Shown in pieces: positions 1 to 8,813 of a stretch of DNA of 64,000 nt. The notes beneath the pieces are model-generated. The model ran no database searches and had not been told where the DNA came from. It was given only the letters and a program-made list of their open reading frames with translations. The first letter of the stretch is position 1, and each line of letters begins with the position of its first letter. This stretch comes from an uncultured Alphaproteobacteria bacterium. Lineage in GTDB: Bacteria > Pseudomonadota > Alphaproteobacteria > HIMB59. The position numbers were made by a program, and so were the translations under genes. The DNA lies in the NCBI GenBank assembly GCA_902599045.1, contig CACKEA010000003.1, positions 124,001-188,000 of the forward strand. Direction: 5' to 3'.

Positions 1-987
1 ATAATTAATACTTTATTATCTAATTTGAATTATTTGCATAAAAGTTGGGTTTTTAATCAATATGATTCAACTGTTATGGGAGATACTGTCAAAGAACCCG
101 GTCAATCATCTGGTATAGTTAAAATTCATGGAACACAAAAAGTTATTGGTGCTACCACAGACTGTAATCCTTTATATATAAGAATTAATCCTTACGAGGG
201 TATGAAATATACAGTTGCTGAGTCTTACAGGAATTTAATTGCATGTAACATAAATCCCTTAGCTATCACAAATAATCTGAATTTTGCTAGTCCTTTAGAC
301 CCAAATATCATGGGAGAATTAGTATTGTCTATTGATGGTTTAAAAACAGCAGCAGAAAGATTTAATACCCCTATTGTTTCAGGCAATGTGTCTTTATATA
401 ACCAAACAAATGAAATACCTATTAAGCCTACACCTGTGATTGGAATGGTAGGCTCAAATCAGGATTTGAAAAAAATAAATTCTAATAAATTTTGTAATAT
501 TGGCAATAAGATCCTTATTCTAGGAAAACAATTAGAAAAAAATTTAAGTCCTTATCTATTGCAGGATCAAAATCTTGCCTCAAACATAAATGAGTATAAT
601 GATTTAGTGGAATTGGATTTGGATTATGAAAAAAAAGTAGCTGATTGTGTTTTGAAGATGTCAGATTTGAAATACATTATGTCCTGTAATGATATTTCAA
701 GAGGTGGTGTCTTTTTATCTTTATTAAAAATGCAATATAAGGATATGGGCTTTAAAGTTAATATGCCTGATCCAATTGATCTTTTTTGTGAGTACAGTGC
801 TGGGTATGTTATTGAAATTATGAACGAAGATCTAAACAATGTATCATCCTTTCTAAGCGAAAATGGTGTTGGATACTTAGAAATTGGAGAGATAATTAAA
901 GAAAATATAGAAATAAACTCTAAAAAATTTGACTATTTTGATATTATAAATAATTATCATAATAATTTTGAAAAAATTATCAATTAG
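1..987 (+). CDS. purL: Phosphoribosylformylglycinamidine synthase, large subunit (C-terminal part, cut by window start)
   Basis: PurL makes FGAM from FGAR with ATP and ammonia, the fourth step of purine synthesis. The frame is open from the first base of the window, so the gene starts upstream and only about 328 C-terminal residues are visible. The hallmark YDSTVMGDTV lies at bases 61-90, and an AIRS/PurM-type C-terminal domain follows, with a DISRGG stretch near 690-710. The total size suggests the small PurL used with separate PurQ and PurS. The stop codon directly touches the ATG of bolA, so purL, bolA and grxD look cotranscribed. This order is usual in alphaproteobacteria. Confidence 0.93.
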   Translation: MINTLLSNLNYLHKSWVFNQYDSTVMGDTVKEPGQSSGIVKIHGTQKVIGATTDCNPLYIRINPYEGMKYTVAESYRNLIACNINPLAITNNLNFASPLDPNIMGELVLSIDGLKTAAERFNTPIVSGNVSLYNQTNEIPIKPTPVIGMVGSNQDLKKINSNKFCNIGNKILILGKQLEKNLSPYLLQDQNLASNINEYNDLVELDLDYEKKVADCVLKMSDLKYIMSCNDISRGGVFLSLLKMQYKDMGFKVNMPDPIDLFCEYSAGYVIEIMNEDLNNVSSFLSENGVGYLEIGEIIKENIEINSKKFDYFDIINNYHNNFEKIIN

Positions 988-1221
988 ATGCCTATAGAAC
1001 AAAAAAAACTTGAAGATCTTATCAAAGATAAGTTTCCAAATTCTACAATTAAAATAGAAGATCTTGCTGGTGATAATGATCATTATTCAGTTCAAATTGA
1101 AAGTGATATATTTAATGGGTTATCTCGTATACAACAGCATCAATTAGTCTACAAATCATTAGATGGGTTGATGGATAAAGAGCTTCACGCTATGCAATTA
1201 AAAACGAAAGGAACTAAATAA
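988..1221 (+). CDS. bolA: BolA family protein (short form)
   Basis: This 77-residue protein has the BolA/KH-like fold signature: an N-terminal helix, then GDNDHYSV (His32), a central FNGLSR with HQLVY, and the C-terminal ELHAMQLKT with the invariant His67. BolA proteins of this class bind a [2Fe-2S] cluster together with a CGFS monothiol glutaredoxin and act in iron-sulfur delivery or iron sensing. The next gene encodes exactly such a glutaredoxin and starts inside the bolA stop codon (TAATG), which supports a BolA-Grx pair. No DNA-binding role can be claimed from the sequence. Confidence 0.9.
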   Translation: MPIEQKKLEDLIKDKFPNSTIKIEDLAGDNDHYSVQIESDIFNGLSRIQQHQLVYKSLDGLMDKELHAMQLKTKGTK

Positions 1222-1562
1222 TGGAATTAGAAAGTAGCACAAAAGAACAAATTGAAAAAATGATTGGTGATAATGAGGTATTCCTCTTTATGAAAGGGAA
1301 CCCTGATTTCCCTATGTGCGGTTTCTCATCTGTTGCAAGTGCAATTTTAAAAAAAACTGGAGTTGAATTTGGTCATTGTAATGTGCTTGATGATAATAAT
1401 ATTAGAGAAGGCATTAAAACCTTTTCAAATTGGCCTACGATACCTCAACTATATATTAAAAATGAGTTCGTTGGCGGCTGCGATATTATGAAAGAAATGG
1501 CTGAGTCTGGGGAATTATTAGAACTGCTTAACACCAAAGGAATAAAAACTGAAGTAAGTTAA
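1221..1562 (+). CDS. grxD: Monothiol glutaredoxin, Grx4/GrxD type
   Basis: A 113-residue single-domain glutaredoxin. The active-site motif CGFS is at residues 33-36 after MKGNPDFPM, and the glutathione-binding WPTIPQLYI and GGCDIM segments follow. CGFS glutaredoxins carry and transfer [2Fe-2S] clusters rather than reduce disulfides. The gene overlaps bolA by one base, and the two products are expected to form a heterocomplex. A hairpin follows immediately, so this is the end of the purL-bolA-grxD unit. Confidence 0.95.
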   Translation: MELESSTKEQIEKMIGDNEVFLFMKGNPDFPMCGFSSVASAILKKTGVEFGHCNVLDDNNIREGIKTFSNWPTIPQLYIKNEFVGGCDIMKEMAESGELLELLNTKGIKTEVS

Positions 1563-1567
1563 AAAAA

Positions 1568-1588
1568 GGGGCAAGTAATTCTAGCCCC
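1568..1588. terminator. Bidirectional terminator between grxD and the TPR gene
   Basis: GGGGC (1568-1572) pairs with GCCCC (1584-1588) across an 11-base loop. Read on the minus strand the stem is followed at once by seven T (complement of 1561-1567), a classic intrinsic terminator for the TPR gene. Read on the plus strand it is followed by the weaker TCTTGTT and would serve grxD. It is the clearest intrinsic terminator in the window. Confidence 0.8.
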
Positions 1589-1593
1589 TCTTG

Positions 1594-2046
1594 TTAGTTA
1601 TTAGAAATATAATTATTTAATTCTTTATAATAAGAATTATTTTCACCCACTAATGTTTTGAGTAATTCTAGATTGCTTAAGGCATTGTCTTTTTGACCGA
1701 GATCGACATACATTTCACCTTGATATTCAATGGCCCCTAGATGCTCTGGATCAAGTTCAAGTGCTTTTTTGTAGTATTTTGCTGCATTATCAAAATCATC
1801 ACTTTTTCGGTACGCAAAACCTAGCTCATTGTATACATCTGCACGGGTAAAATCTGTCGAACTAGCAGTTGTAAGGGTCTTAAGCTTTCTTATTGCTTTA
1901 TCATAATCTTTACTTCTTATTAGCTTTATGGCTGACTTATAATCTTTTCCGTAATTAGTTTTAGCACTATCGCCAGAGTCAGTGCCAGCAGCATAAAGAC
2001 TAGAAAAAAACAAAGAAAATATAATTGTTAATATTTTAATATTCAT
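1594..2046 (-). CDS. Periplasmic TPR-repeat protein
   Basis: A 150-residue protein with an N-terminal hydrophobic signal segment (residues 1-19, ending near LYAAG) and about two to three tetratricopeptide repeats from residue 35 to 140; YNELGFAYRKSDDFDNAAKYY is typical TPR A/B helix spacing. It is probably an exported scaffold, since the A-G-T after the signal resembles a signal peptidase I site and no lipobox Cys is seen. It lies behind rpsD on the same strand and ends at an intrinsic terminator. The family is known only as generic TPR proteins, and no function can be given. Confidence 0.7.
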   Translation of the reverse strand: MNIKILTIIFSLFFSSLYAAGTDSGDSAKTNYGKDYKSAIKLIRSKDYDKAIRKLKTLTTASSTDFTRADVYNELGFAYRKSDDFDNAAKYYKKALELDPEHLGAIEYQGEMYVDLGQKDNALSNLELLKTLVGENNSYYKELNNYISNN

Positions 2047-2098
2047 AACTATCCATTCGAAATTTAAATGTTATTAGATTAATTTGGTAATTTAATAA

Positions 2099-2716
2099 TT
2101 ATCTTGAATAGAACTCAACAACGAGATTAGGTTCCATTTGGACAGGGTATGGAACATCTGTTAGTTGAGGTCCTCTCACAAACTTACCCAGGCATTTTGA
2201 AATTTCTAATTGCAAATACTCAGGTACATCTCTTTCATTAGAGCTTAATGTTTGAATAATCATTGGAATATTTTGGCTAGTTTGCTGAAGAGATATTTCA
2301 TCTCCATCCATAACCCGATAAGATTTTTTATTAACAACTTTTCCATTAACTAAAACATGTCCATGGTTTACCAGTTGTCTTGCAGAAAATACTGTTGGGG
2401 CGAATTTTAATCTAAATACAACAGCGTCAAGTCTTCGCTCTAATAGCTCGATCAAAATTTGACTAGTATCACCTTTTTTTCTAGATGCTGCCTGATATAT
2501 TTTTAAGAATTGTTTTTCTGTTATATCACCGTAATATTTTTTGAGCTTTTGTTTGGCCGCTAATTGAATTCCAAAGTCGGAGGGCTTTCTTCTTCTAGCT
2601 TGTCCATGTTGACCAGGACCATAAGGCCTTCTATTAAAAGGACTTTTTGGCCTTCCCCATAAGTTTAAGCCAAGTCTTCTATCAATTTTATGTTTTGACG
2701 ATAGTCTTTTAGTCAT
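2099..2716 (-). CDS. rpsD: 30S ribosomal protein S4
   Basis: S4 is a primary 16S rRNA-binding protein that starts assembly of the 30S body. At 205 residues it has the usual length. The N-terminal domain has [19 protein letters not shown] and a GQHG segment. The S4 RNA-binding domain (about residues 95-155) shows RLDAVVFRL and [11 protein letters not shown]. The C-terminus VVEFYSR is the normal ending. It stands alone rather than in a ribosomal operon, as is usual in alphaproteobacteria, and has its own good promoter just upstream. Confidence 0.98.
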   Translation of the reverse strand: MTKRLSSKHKIDRRLGLNLWGRPKSPFNRRPYGPGQHGQARRRKPSDFGIQLAAKQKLKKYYGDITEKQFLKIYQAASRKKGDTSQILIELLERRLDAVVFRLKFAPTVFSARQLVNHGHVLVNGKVVNKKSYRVMDGDEISLQQTSQNIPMIIQTLSSNERDVPEYLQLEISKCLGKFVRGPQLTDVPYPVQMEPNLVVEFYSR

Positions 2717-2726
2717 GAATTGGTGA

Positions 2727-2754
2727 TTTATATAGATTTAGCATTTTAAGTCAA
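2727..2754 (-). promoter_or_regulatory. Sigma-70-type promoter of rpsD
   Basis: On the minus strand TTGACT (2754-2749) is separated by 16 bases from TATAAA (2732-2727). Only 10 bases (2726-2717) lie between the -10 hexamer and the rpsD ATG, so a transcript starting at the usual distance would have a leader of about 0-4 bases and no room for a Shine-Dalgarno site. The elements are seen in the sequence; the start site is inferred. Confidence 0.6.
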
Positions 2755-2755
2755 T

Positions 2756-3445
2756 TTATTTTGTTATAAATTTCAGTACTCCATATACAGTTTTTATTTG
2801 TTTTTGGTCAATTTTTGATGTTTTTAAAAAATTTCTTAAAGATATTTCTAAATTATCTCTTTTTGAAGAAATAGAGGTAAATTTTCTTTTCTCTAGTATT
2901 TTCATAAGAAATGACAAAAACTTCTCAATATCTTTTGCACTAGCTGGAGTGACAATCTTTGATGAGCTAATTTTAGAAAAAGACATTTGGCTCAATTCAT
3001 AAGCAATTAAAGCCACTGTATGGGATAAATTTAGAGAACTATTGCTTTTGGTAGGAATAGATAAGATATAATTAGCATGAGATATCTCTTTATTTGTCAG
3101 ACCGTTATTTTCTTGACCAAACAAAATTGATATTTTGTTTCGATTTAATTTAGATATATCTTGCAATTTGATTGAAGGTATATGGAAATCTCTTTTTCTA
3201 ACAGTAGTTGCTATTAAAATATCACTGTCTTTCATTGCTTCCGGTATTGATTTATAAGTTTTTACTTTTTTTGATAAAGATGAAAAATGTTTAGCAGATT
3301 TTAGACCTTTTTCATTAGGCCAAATTTTTCTGGGATTGATTAATGCTAAGTTTTCAAAACCAAAGCACCCTATAGATCTCAAAGACATTCCAACATTTTC
3401 AGATAATTGGGGTTTATTTAGTATAAATTGAATTTTTTTTTTCAA
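2756..3445 (-). CDS. trmJ: tRNA (cytidine/uridine-2'-O-)-methyltransferase, TrmJ type
   Basis: A 229-residue SPOUT-class methyltransferase. TrmJ 2'-O-methylates position 32 of tRNAs using SAM. The three SPOUT motifs are visible: NVGMSLRS near residues 17-24, LFGQENNGL near 108-116, and SSLNLSHTVAL near 136-146, which together form the knotted SAM pocket. The start is TTG, overlapping the citramalate synthase stop as TTGA. The N-terminal IQFILNKPQLSENVG aligns as a normal beginning, so the TTG start is reasonable. It lies in a cysS-cimA-trmJ string. Confidence 0.85.
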   Translation of the reverse strand: MKKKIQFILNKPQLSENVGMSLRSIGCFGFENLALINPRKIWPNEKGLKSAKHFSSLSKKVKTYKSIPEAMKDSDILIATTVRKRDFHIPSIKLQDISKLNRNKISILFGQENNGLTNKEISHANYILSIPTKSNSSLNLSHTVALIAYELSQMSFSKISSSKIVTPASAKDIEKFLSFLMKILEKRKFTSISSKRDNLEISLRNFLKTSKIDQKQIKTVYGVLKFITK

Positions 3446-5034
3446 GAGGACTTAATTAATTTATAAATTAAACTCTCTCTTAAGGCATTATAAGAAGCAT
3501 CAATTATGTTAGTGGAAACACCTACTGTTGTCCAAATAGATCCTTTTTGGTCTTTAGTCTCGATGAGAACACGAACTATTGCATCTGTTCCTTTTTCTGA
3601 TGATAAAATTCTTACCTTAAAATCTGTTAGTTCTAAATCTTCTAAAGAAGGATAAAAACCCATTAATGATTTTCTTAATGCTTTGTCTAAAGCATTGACA
3701 GGTCCATTACCAACCTCCACATTCATATATTCCTTTTTTTCAACTTCTATTCTTACAGTTGCTTCTGACTCAGTTACTAATTCCCCTTTTGCATTCCACC
3801 TTCTATCGTCTATGACTTTAAATCTTTTCAACTCAAAGTATTCTGGAATACCAAATAGAGTCTGTCTTGCAAGTATTTCAAAACTAGCAATTGCCTGATC
3901 ATATGCATACCCTTTAAATTCTCTCTCTTTAACTTTCTGTAGAAGAAAGTCTAGTTTGTCAGATTGATCATCTGGATTAATACCAACAGTATTCAAAAGA
4001 GAAATGATATTAGATCGACCAGACTGATCAGATATAACAATCTTTCTAGTATTACCTACTATTTCTGGATCTACATGTTCGTAAGTTTTAGGATCTTTGT
4101 TAATCGCAGAAACATGTAAACCACCTTTATGTGAAAAAGCATTTTCACCAACATATGCTTGTTGAGTATTTGGCATGCGGTTTAAAATTTCATCTAATAG
4201 CAATGAGGTTTTCTTTAGGGCTGATAGTTTTTTCTTGGGGATACTAGTATCAAAGTCCGTTTTCAGAATGATTGAAGGAATTAGAGATACTAAATTAGCA
4301 TTTCCACACCTTTCTCCCAGACCATTAATTGTACCCTGAATTTGTCTAACACCTGCTCTAACAGCAGCAAGTGAATTAGCAACTGCATTTTCTGTATCAT
4401 TATGAGCGTGAATACCTAATTTTTCACCAGGTATGCTTTTTGTAACATCTTTGACTATAGTTTCTACCTCATGAGGAAGGGTGCCACCATTAGTATCGCA
4501 TAAAACGATCCACCTTGCTCCATTTCTAAGAGCTTCGGTTAAACAGTCTATAGCAAATTTTGGGTCTGATTTGTAACCGTCAAAAAAATGTTCAGCATCA
4601 TACATAGCCTCAATACCTTTTTCATTAATATGAGCTATGCTCTCACCAATCATTTTTAAATTATCTGATTTTGAAATACCCAGAGCTTTTTCAACTTGGT
4701 AAGAGGATGATTTTCCTACAATGCATATATGTTTTACATTAGTATTAGTTAAAGTATTTAGACCAGGATCATTTGAAACACTAGTAGTAGGTCTTCTAGT
4801 CATTCCAAAGGCAACTAAATTTGATCTTTCGAATTTATTAGAAGAATTAAAAAAACTATCATCAGTTGGATTAGAACCTGGCCAACCACCTTCGATATAA
4901 TCTAAACCAAGGTCATCAAGAGCTTTAGAAAATTTGATTTTATCATCAACACTAAAGTCAACACCTGTTGTTTGTTGCCCATCTCTTAGTGTTGTATCAA
5001 AAAAATAAATTTTATTTTCTAGTTTTTCTTCCAT
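3442..5034 (-). CDS. cimA: (R)-citramalate synthase
   Basis: A 530-residue member of the isopropylmalate/homocitrate synthase family, closest in its features to the long CimA type. It condenses pyruvate with acetyl-CoA to citramalate, giving a threonine-independent route to 2-oxobutyrate and isoleucine. The HMGL-like barrel begins with TTLRDGQQ (residues 14-21) and has DYIEGGWPGSNP, then HAHND metal-binding residues near 210. The C-terminal third (about 390-530) is the LeuA-type allosteric domain. It overlaps cysS by 16 bases and trmJ by 4. A homocitrate or 2-isopropylmalate role is less likely given YIEGGWPG. Confidence 0.88.
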   Translation of the reverse strand: MEEKLENKIYFFDTTLRDGQQTTGVDFSVDDKIKFSKALDDLGLDYIEGGWPGSNPTDDSFFNSSNKFERSNLVAFGMTRRPTTSVSNDPGLNTLTNTNVKHICIVGKSSSYQVEKALGISKSDNLKMIGESIAHINEKGIEAMYDAEHFFDGYKSDPKFAIDCLTEALRNGARWIVLCDTNGGTLPHEVETIVKDVTKSIPGEKLGIHAHNDTENAVANSLAAVRAGVRQIQGTINGLGERCGNANLVSLIPSIILKTDFDTSIPKKKLSALKKTSLLLDEILNRMPNTQQAYVGENAFSHKGGLHVSAINKDPKTYEHVDPEIVGNTRKIVISDQSGRSNIISLLNTVGINPDDQSDKLDFLLQKVKEREFKGYAYDQAIASFEILARQTLFGIPEYFELKRFKVIDDRRWNAKGELVTESEATVRIEVEKKEYMNVEVGNGPVNALDKALRKSLMGFYPSLEDLELTDFKVRILSSEKGTDAIVRVLIETKDQKGSIWTTVGVSTNIIDASYNALRESLIYKLIKSS

Positions 5035-6353
5035 GTCGTCTCGTTTTTTGTGTCTTCTAAAACAATTCCTTGTTTAAATAACTCATCTCTAATTTTATCA
5101 GCAAGTTCAAAGTCTTTATTGCTTTTAGCTATTTGTCGGCGAGATATCATATTTTCAATATATTCTTTATCAAGGTCTAAATCTTTTTTTAGAAAACTAG
5201 GATTTAAGCCCAATAGACTTAAGCCATTATTAAAATGAGCCAATAAAACCTCATTATTACTATCTTTTTTCAAATTAGCTATAATTTGCTGCAATCTCAT
5301 TAGTGCTTTTGGGGTATTTAAATCATCTAAAAGTGCAATGACAAATTCAGAGTCTAATTCTGTAGTTTTAACCTCTTGTATAAAGTTTTCCCACTTATTT
5401 ATAATGTTTTGACTATAGCTTAATAGATCATTTGAAAAATCTATTGGTTGCCGATAATGGGTAGTTAAAAGAGAATATTTTAAAACAGTTGGGTCATGTT
5501 TAGCTAACAAATCATTAACAATTGTTGTATTACCTAAAGATTTAGACATTTTTTCTCCCTTGAAGTTGATAAAACCATTATGGAGCCAAAAGTTTGACAT
5601 TTTTTTATCATGACAACATGTTGATTGAGCTATTTCATTTTCGTGGTGGGGGAATATTAAATCAATACCTCCAGCGTGAATATCAATAGTTTCTCCAAGT
5701 AATTCAGAAATCATAGCTGAACATTCTATATGCCATCCTGGTCTTCCATCCCCCCAAGGGCTATCCCAAGAGGGTTCATTTGTCTTTGATGGTTTCCAAA
5801 GTACAAAATCTTCAGGATTTTTTTTGTATTCAGCAACCTCAACTCTTGCTCCACTAATAATGTCTTTTAATGAAAACTTAGAAAGAGAGCCATAATCTTT
5901 ATATTTTTTTGCTTCAAATAATACATGCCCATTCGATATATAAGCGAATTTTTTGTCAATGAGCGATGTAATCATTTCGATCATTTTTGAAATATAATTT
6001 GTAGCTTTTGGTTCATGAGTTGGAGATAAAATTGATAAAGAATTTAGATTTTGATGATATGTTTTTTGAGTAAGCTCAACCAACTGATCTGTCGTTATAT
6101 TAAGCTCGTTTGCTTTATCTATAATTTTATCATCTATATCTGTGATATTTCTGACATAATTTACTCTATCTTCTCCAAAAGTAAGTCTTAAAATTCTAAA
6201 TAAGACATCAAAAATTATAATTGGTCTAAAGTTACCTATATGTGGATTACTATAAAGTGTAGGTCCACAAGCGTACATCTTAACCGATGATGAGTTAATA
6301 GGTATAAATTTTTCTTTTTTTTTAGTTAAGGTATTATAAAGATTAATATTCAT
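5019..6353 (-). CDS. cysS: Cysteinyl-tRNA synthetase
   Basis: A class I aminoacyl-tRNA synthetase of 444 residues. The HIGH motif is HIGN at 38-41 behind YACGPT; the zinc ligands are Cys29, Cys211, His236 and Glu240, in the CSAMI and FPHHENE segments; KMSKS is at 268-272. The length is slightly below the usual 460, with a short C-terminal anticodon domain, in keeping with a reduced genome. It overlaps both neighbours (gltX by 11 bases, cimA by 16), so the three are translated from one message. Confidence 0.97.
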   Translation of the reverse strand: MNINLYNTLTKKKEKFIPINSSSVKMYACGPTLYSNPHIGNFRPIIIFDVLFRILRLTFGEDRVNYVRNITDIDDKIIDKANELNITTDQLVELTQKTYHQNLNSLSILSPTHEPKATNYISKMIEMITSLIDKKFAYISNGHVLFEAKKYKDYGSLSKFSLKDIISGARVEVAEYKKNPEDFVLWKPSKTNEPSWDSPWGDGRPGWHIECSAMISELLGETIDIHAGGIDLIFPHHENEIAQSTCCHDKKMSNFWLHNGFINFKGEKMSKSLGNTTIVNDLLAKHDPTVLKYSLLTTHYRQPIDFSNDLLSYSQNIINKWENFIQEVKTTELDSEFVIALLDDLNTPKALMRLQQIIANLKKDSNNEVLLAHFNNGLSLLGLNPSFLKKDLDLDKEYIENMISRRQIAKSNKDFELADKIRDELFKQGIVLEDTKNETTWKKN

Positions 6354-7674
6354 CTAGAATTTTTCTTAATCCTTCAAGCCCAAAATAATTATATAGATCT
6401 TTTACAGATGGGCCATTTTGGTTACCTGTTAATATATAACGTGTATTAGTAAAAATATCTTTTTTTGACAAAGTTTTGTCTATATTCATCATATGATTTA
6501 CATATTCGTCAAAGCTTAAATTTGCAATTCCATTTAAATTCTTAATTAAAAGTTTTATAAAATCTTCTGAGGGTTTAGTTTTGATTTCTTTTCTATTAAT
6601 AATATTCCATAAATTTACAATATCCTCATATTTATCAACGTTATGTTTAATTAGTTCCCACTCTATTTCTGTTAAAGCTACCTTTTTAAGCTCAGGGAAT
6701 TCTTTATTTAAGTTTTTGAGACTCATTGATCTTAATGAATTTTTTTGGAAAAAATCAATCTTATGAATGTCAATTTTAGGTAAATTTTTAGAAATATTTT
6801 CTAATTTAAAATCTTTAAAATTATCAATTAATATGCTTTCAAAATCATAATCAGAGTTAAGACCAAGAGAATATAAATAAGATAGTATGCTATTGACCGT
6901 GTAACCTTTTTTTTTAAATTGATATAGTGAAATTGAGTCTAAATTTCTTTTACTTAGTTTTGTTCCATCTTCATTAAGCATTAATGGATTATGTCCAAGT
7001 GAAGGTAAATCAGAATTTAAACTTTTAAATAATTCTTGATGAATAGCTGAATTAGTAAGATGGTCTTCGCCTCTTATAATATGAGTTATATTCATATCTA
7101 TATCATCAACTACACTGGGGAAGTGGTAAAGGTAACTACCATCTGCCCTTCTTAAAACAGGATCGGATTGCGAAGATAAGTCTACTTCTGTTTCTCCTTT
7201 TACCAAATCATTCCATTTAATTTTACTTTGTGAGAGCTTAAATCTCCAATAGGGCTGATTACCGTTTGAAATTTTATTCTCTATGTCATCTTTAGATAAA
7301 TTCAGAGAAGATCTATCATAGATTGGTGGTTTACCAGCCTTTAGTAATAACTTTTTTTTAATATCTAAATCTTCCGTAGACTCAAAACATGGGTAAACTA
7401 ATTTTAAAGAAATTAACTGATCAAAAAGTTCATTGTATCTATCAATTCTTTTACTTTGATAAAAAATTTCATCATAGTTGATTTTTAACCACTCTAAATC
7501 AGATGCAATAGATTTTACATACTCATCTTTACTTCTCTCTTGATCAGTGTCATCATATCTTAGGATAAATTTACCATTATTTTTTTTTGAATAAGCCCAA
7601 TTTAAGAAACATGATCTCATATTTCCAAGGTGTAAGTGACCTGTTGGGCTTGGTGCAAAACGCGTAACTATCAT
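6343..7674 (-). CDS. gltX: Glutamyl-tRNA synthetase
   Basis: A class I synthetase of 443 residues starting MIVTRFAPSPTGHLHLGN, with the HIGH motif at 15-18 and a KLSKR version of KMSKS at 239-243. It charges tRNA-Glu; in bacteria that use GatCAB it may also charge tRNA-Gln. Many alphaproteobacteria carry two gltX paralogues, one favouring tRNA-Gln, and which one this is cannot be told here. Its ATG directly follows the stop of the upstream gene (TAAATG). The C-terminal anticodon-binding part is somewhat short. Confidence 0.95.
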   Translation of the reverse strand: MIVTRFAPSPTGHLHLGNMRSCFLNWAYSKKNNGKFILRYDDTDQERSKDEYVKSIASDLEWLKINYDEIFYQSKRIDRYNELFDQLISLKLVYPCFESTEDLDIKKKLLLKAGKPPIYDRSSLNLSKDDIENKISNGNQPYWRFKLSQSKIKWNDLVKGETEVDLSSQSDPVLRRADGSYLYHFPSVVDDIDMNITHIIRGEDHLTNSAIHQELFKSLNSDLPSLGHNPLMLNEDGTKLSKRNLDSISLYQFKKKGYTVNSILSYLYSLGLNSDYDFESILIDNFKDFKLENISKNLPKIDIHKIDFFQKNSLRSMSLKNLNKEFPELKKVALTEIEWELIKHNVDKYEDIVNLWNIINRKEIKTKPSEDFIKLLIKNLNGIANLSFDEYVNHMMNIDKTLSKKDIFTNTRYILTGNQNGPSVKDLYNYFGLEGLRKILDEY

Positions 7675-8799
7675 TTAACTTTTTTTAAGCAGGTATTCTC
7701 TTGAAACTTTTACTCTAGAGGTATTACCGTACTTTATAATATCAGCTGTTGCATAAGTTTCTGACCATTTTTCTGGGAGGTAACTACCCGTACCTATTAT
7801 GTCAATTGGGGACTTTGCTAGCGACATTGCTTTACATTTTTCATTAGTAAAACCACTAGAGGCAATAATTTTGACATTTTTAAAGCCAAAATTATCAAGT
7901 TGAGCTCTTAAATACCATAATGAAGCTGCTGAAACTCCTGGGCCAACTAGGTGTCTTAACTCTTTATCAGATCTATAATCTTTTATTGATCCGGGCGCAT
8001 GTTTTTCTAAGACTTCATAAGATTTTGAAGTATCTAGATTCTCAATAAATCTTCCACTTGGTGTATCCAATCTAATCATTACTTTTCCAGCTTTAGAGAG
8101 CTTATCAAAGTAATTACATACTTGTATTGAGTCAGTAATTTCTTTGCCAAAATAATCTGGTAAAACAACTAAATCATTTTTAGGAAATGTTTGATGAAAC
8201 ATTTTTACTGCCTCAAGAGTAGATCCCGCATATCCTATTAGTGCATGAGGCATTGTCCCTAATGCCTTGTTAGATTGAAAAAAATGTGAAGTTGCTTCAA
8301 TAGAAGTTCCAATAAAACCTTTTGCTTTCTTTTTTTTTGCTGATTTAGAGCCAACTGATGCTGCATAGGACATTAATTCTGACATCTCTGAGCCTGCACA
8401 ATGTCTTGCATCCATTGCTATAAAAGAGGTTTTAGGTAGGTCGAAACACATTTGATATGCGTTTGCAGCTGCTATACAAGCAGGACCAATTTTTTGGAGG
8501 AGTAAAGTCTCAAGATCCACAATATGTTTAAACGAACCTCTTATATAAAGTATTGGTTCGCCAGCTCCAAAGTGATCTCCCTCTTTAAAGGGACTTGAAG
8601 TTTTAACTTTTATACCTCTATCTTTAGATATTTGTTTTATCCAATTGATAGCTAATTTTAATGCTATGATACCAGGTCTACGAATAAAGATGGCATAAGT
8701 AACATTTATGTCTCCATACTTTTGAATAATTTTTTTTGTTTTTAAAAAATAATTATCGGTGTAATTATTAATTAAGTCTGAATTTGTTTTTTTATTCAT
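7675..8799 (-). CDS. Nicotinate phosphoribosyltransferase-like protein
   Basis: A 374-residue protein of the nicotinate/quinolinate phosphoribosyltransferase fold. Seen in the sequence: IFIRRPGIIALK near the N-terminus, a LETLLLQKIGPACIAAANAYQM helix pair, the substrate loop MDARHCAG near 128-134, and the phosphate-binding IIASSGFTNEK in the C-terminal half. The family makes nicotinate mononucleotide for NAD salvage. It is shorter than classical PncB, resembling the compact form annotated in other AT-rich marine alphaproteobacteria, so the substrate is not certain. It sits 14 bases after the DAHP synthase gene and abuts gltX. Confidence 0.75.
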   Translation of the reverse strand: MNKKTNSDLINNYTDNYFLKTKKIIQKYGDINVTYAIFIRRPGIIALKLAINWIKQISKDRGIKVKTSSPFKEGDHFGAGEPILYIRGSFKHIVDLETLLLQKIGPACIAAANAYQMCFDLPKTSFIAMDARHCAGSEMSELMSYAASVGSKSAKKKKAKGFIGTSIEATSHFFQSNKALGTMPHALIGYAGSTLEAVKMFHQTFPKNDLVVLPDYFGKEITDSIQVCNYFDKLSKAGKVMIRLDTPSGRFIENLDTSKSYEVLEKHAPGSIKDYRSDKELRHLVGPGVSAASLWYLRAQLDNFGFKNVKIIASSGFTNEKCKAMSLAKSPIDIIGTGSYLPEKWSETYATADIIKYGNTSRVKVSREYLLKKS

Positions 8800-8813
8800 A
8801 ATGAATAAGAAAA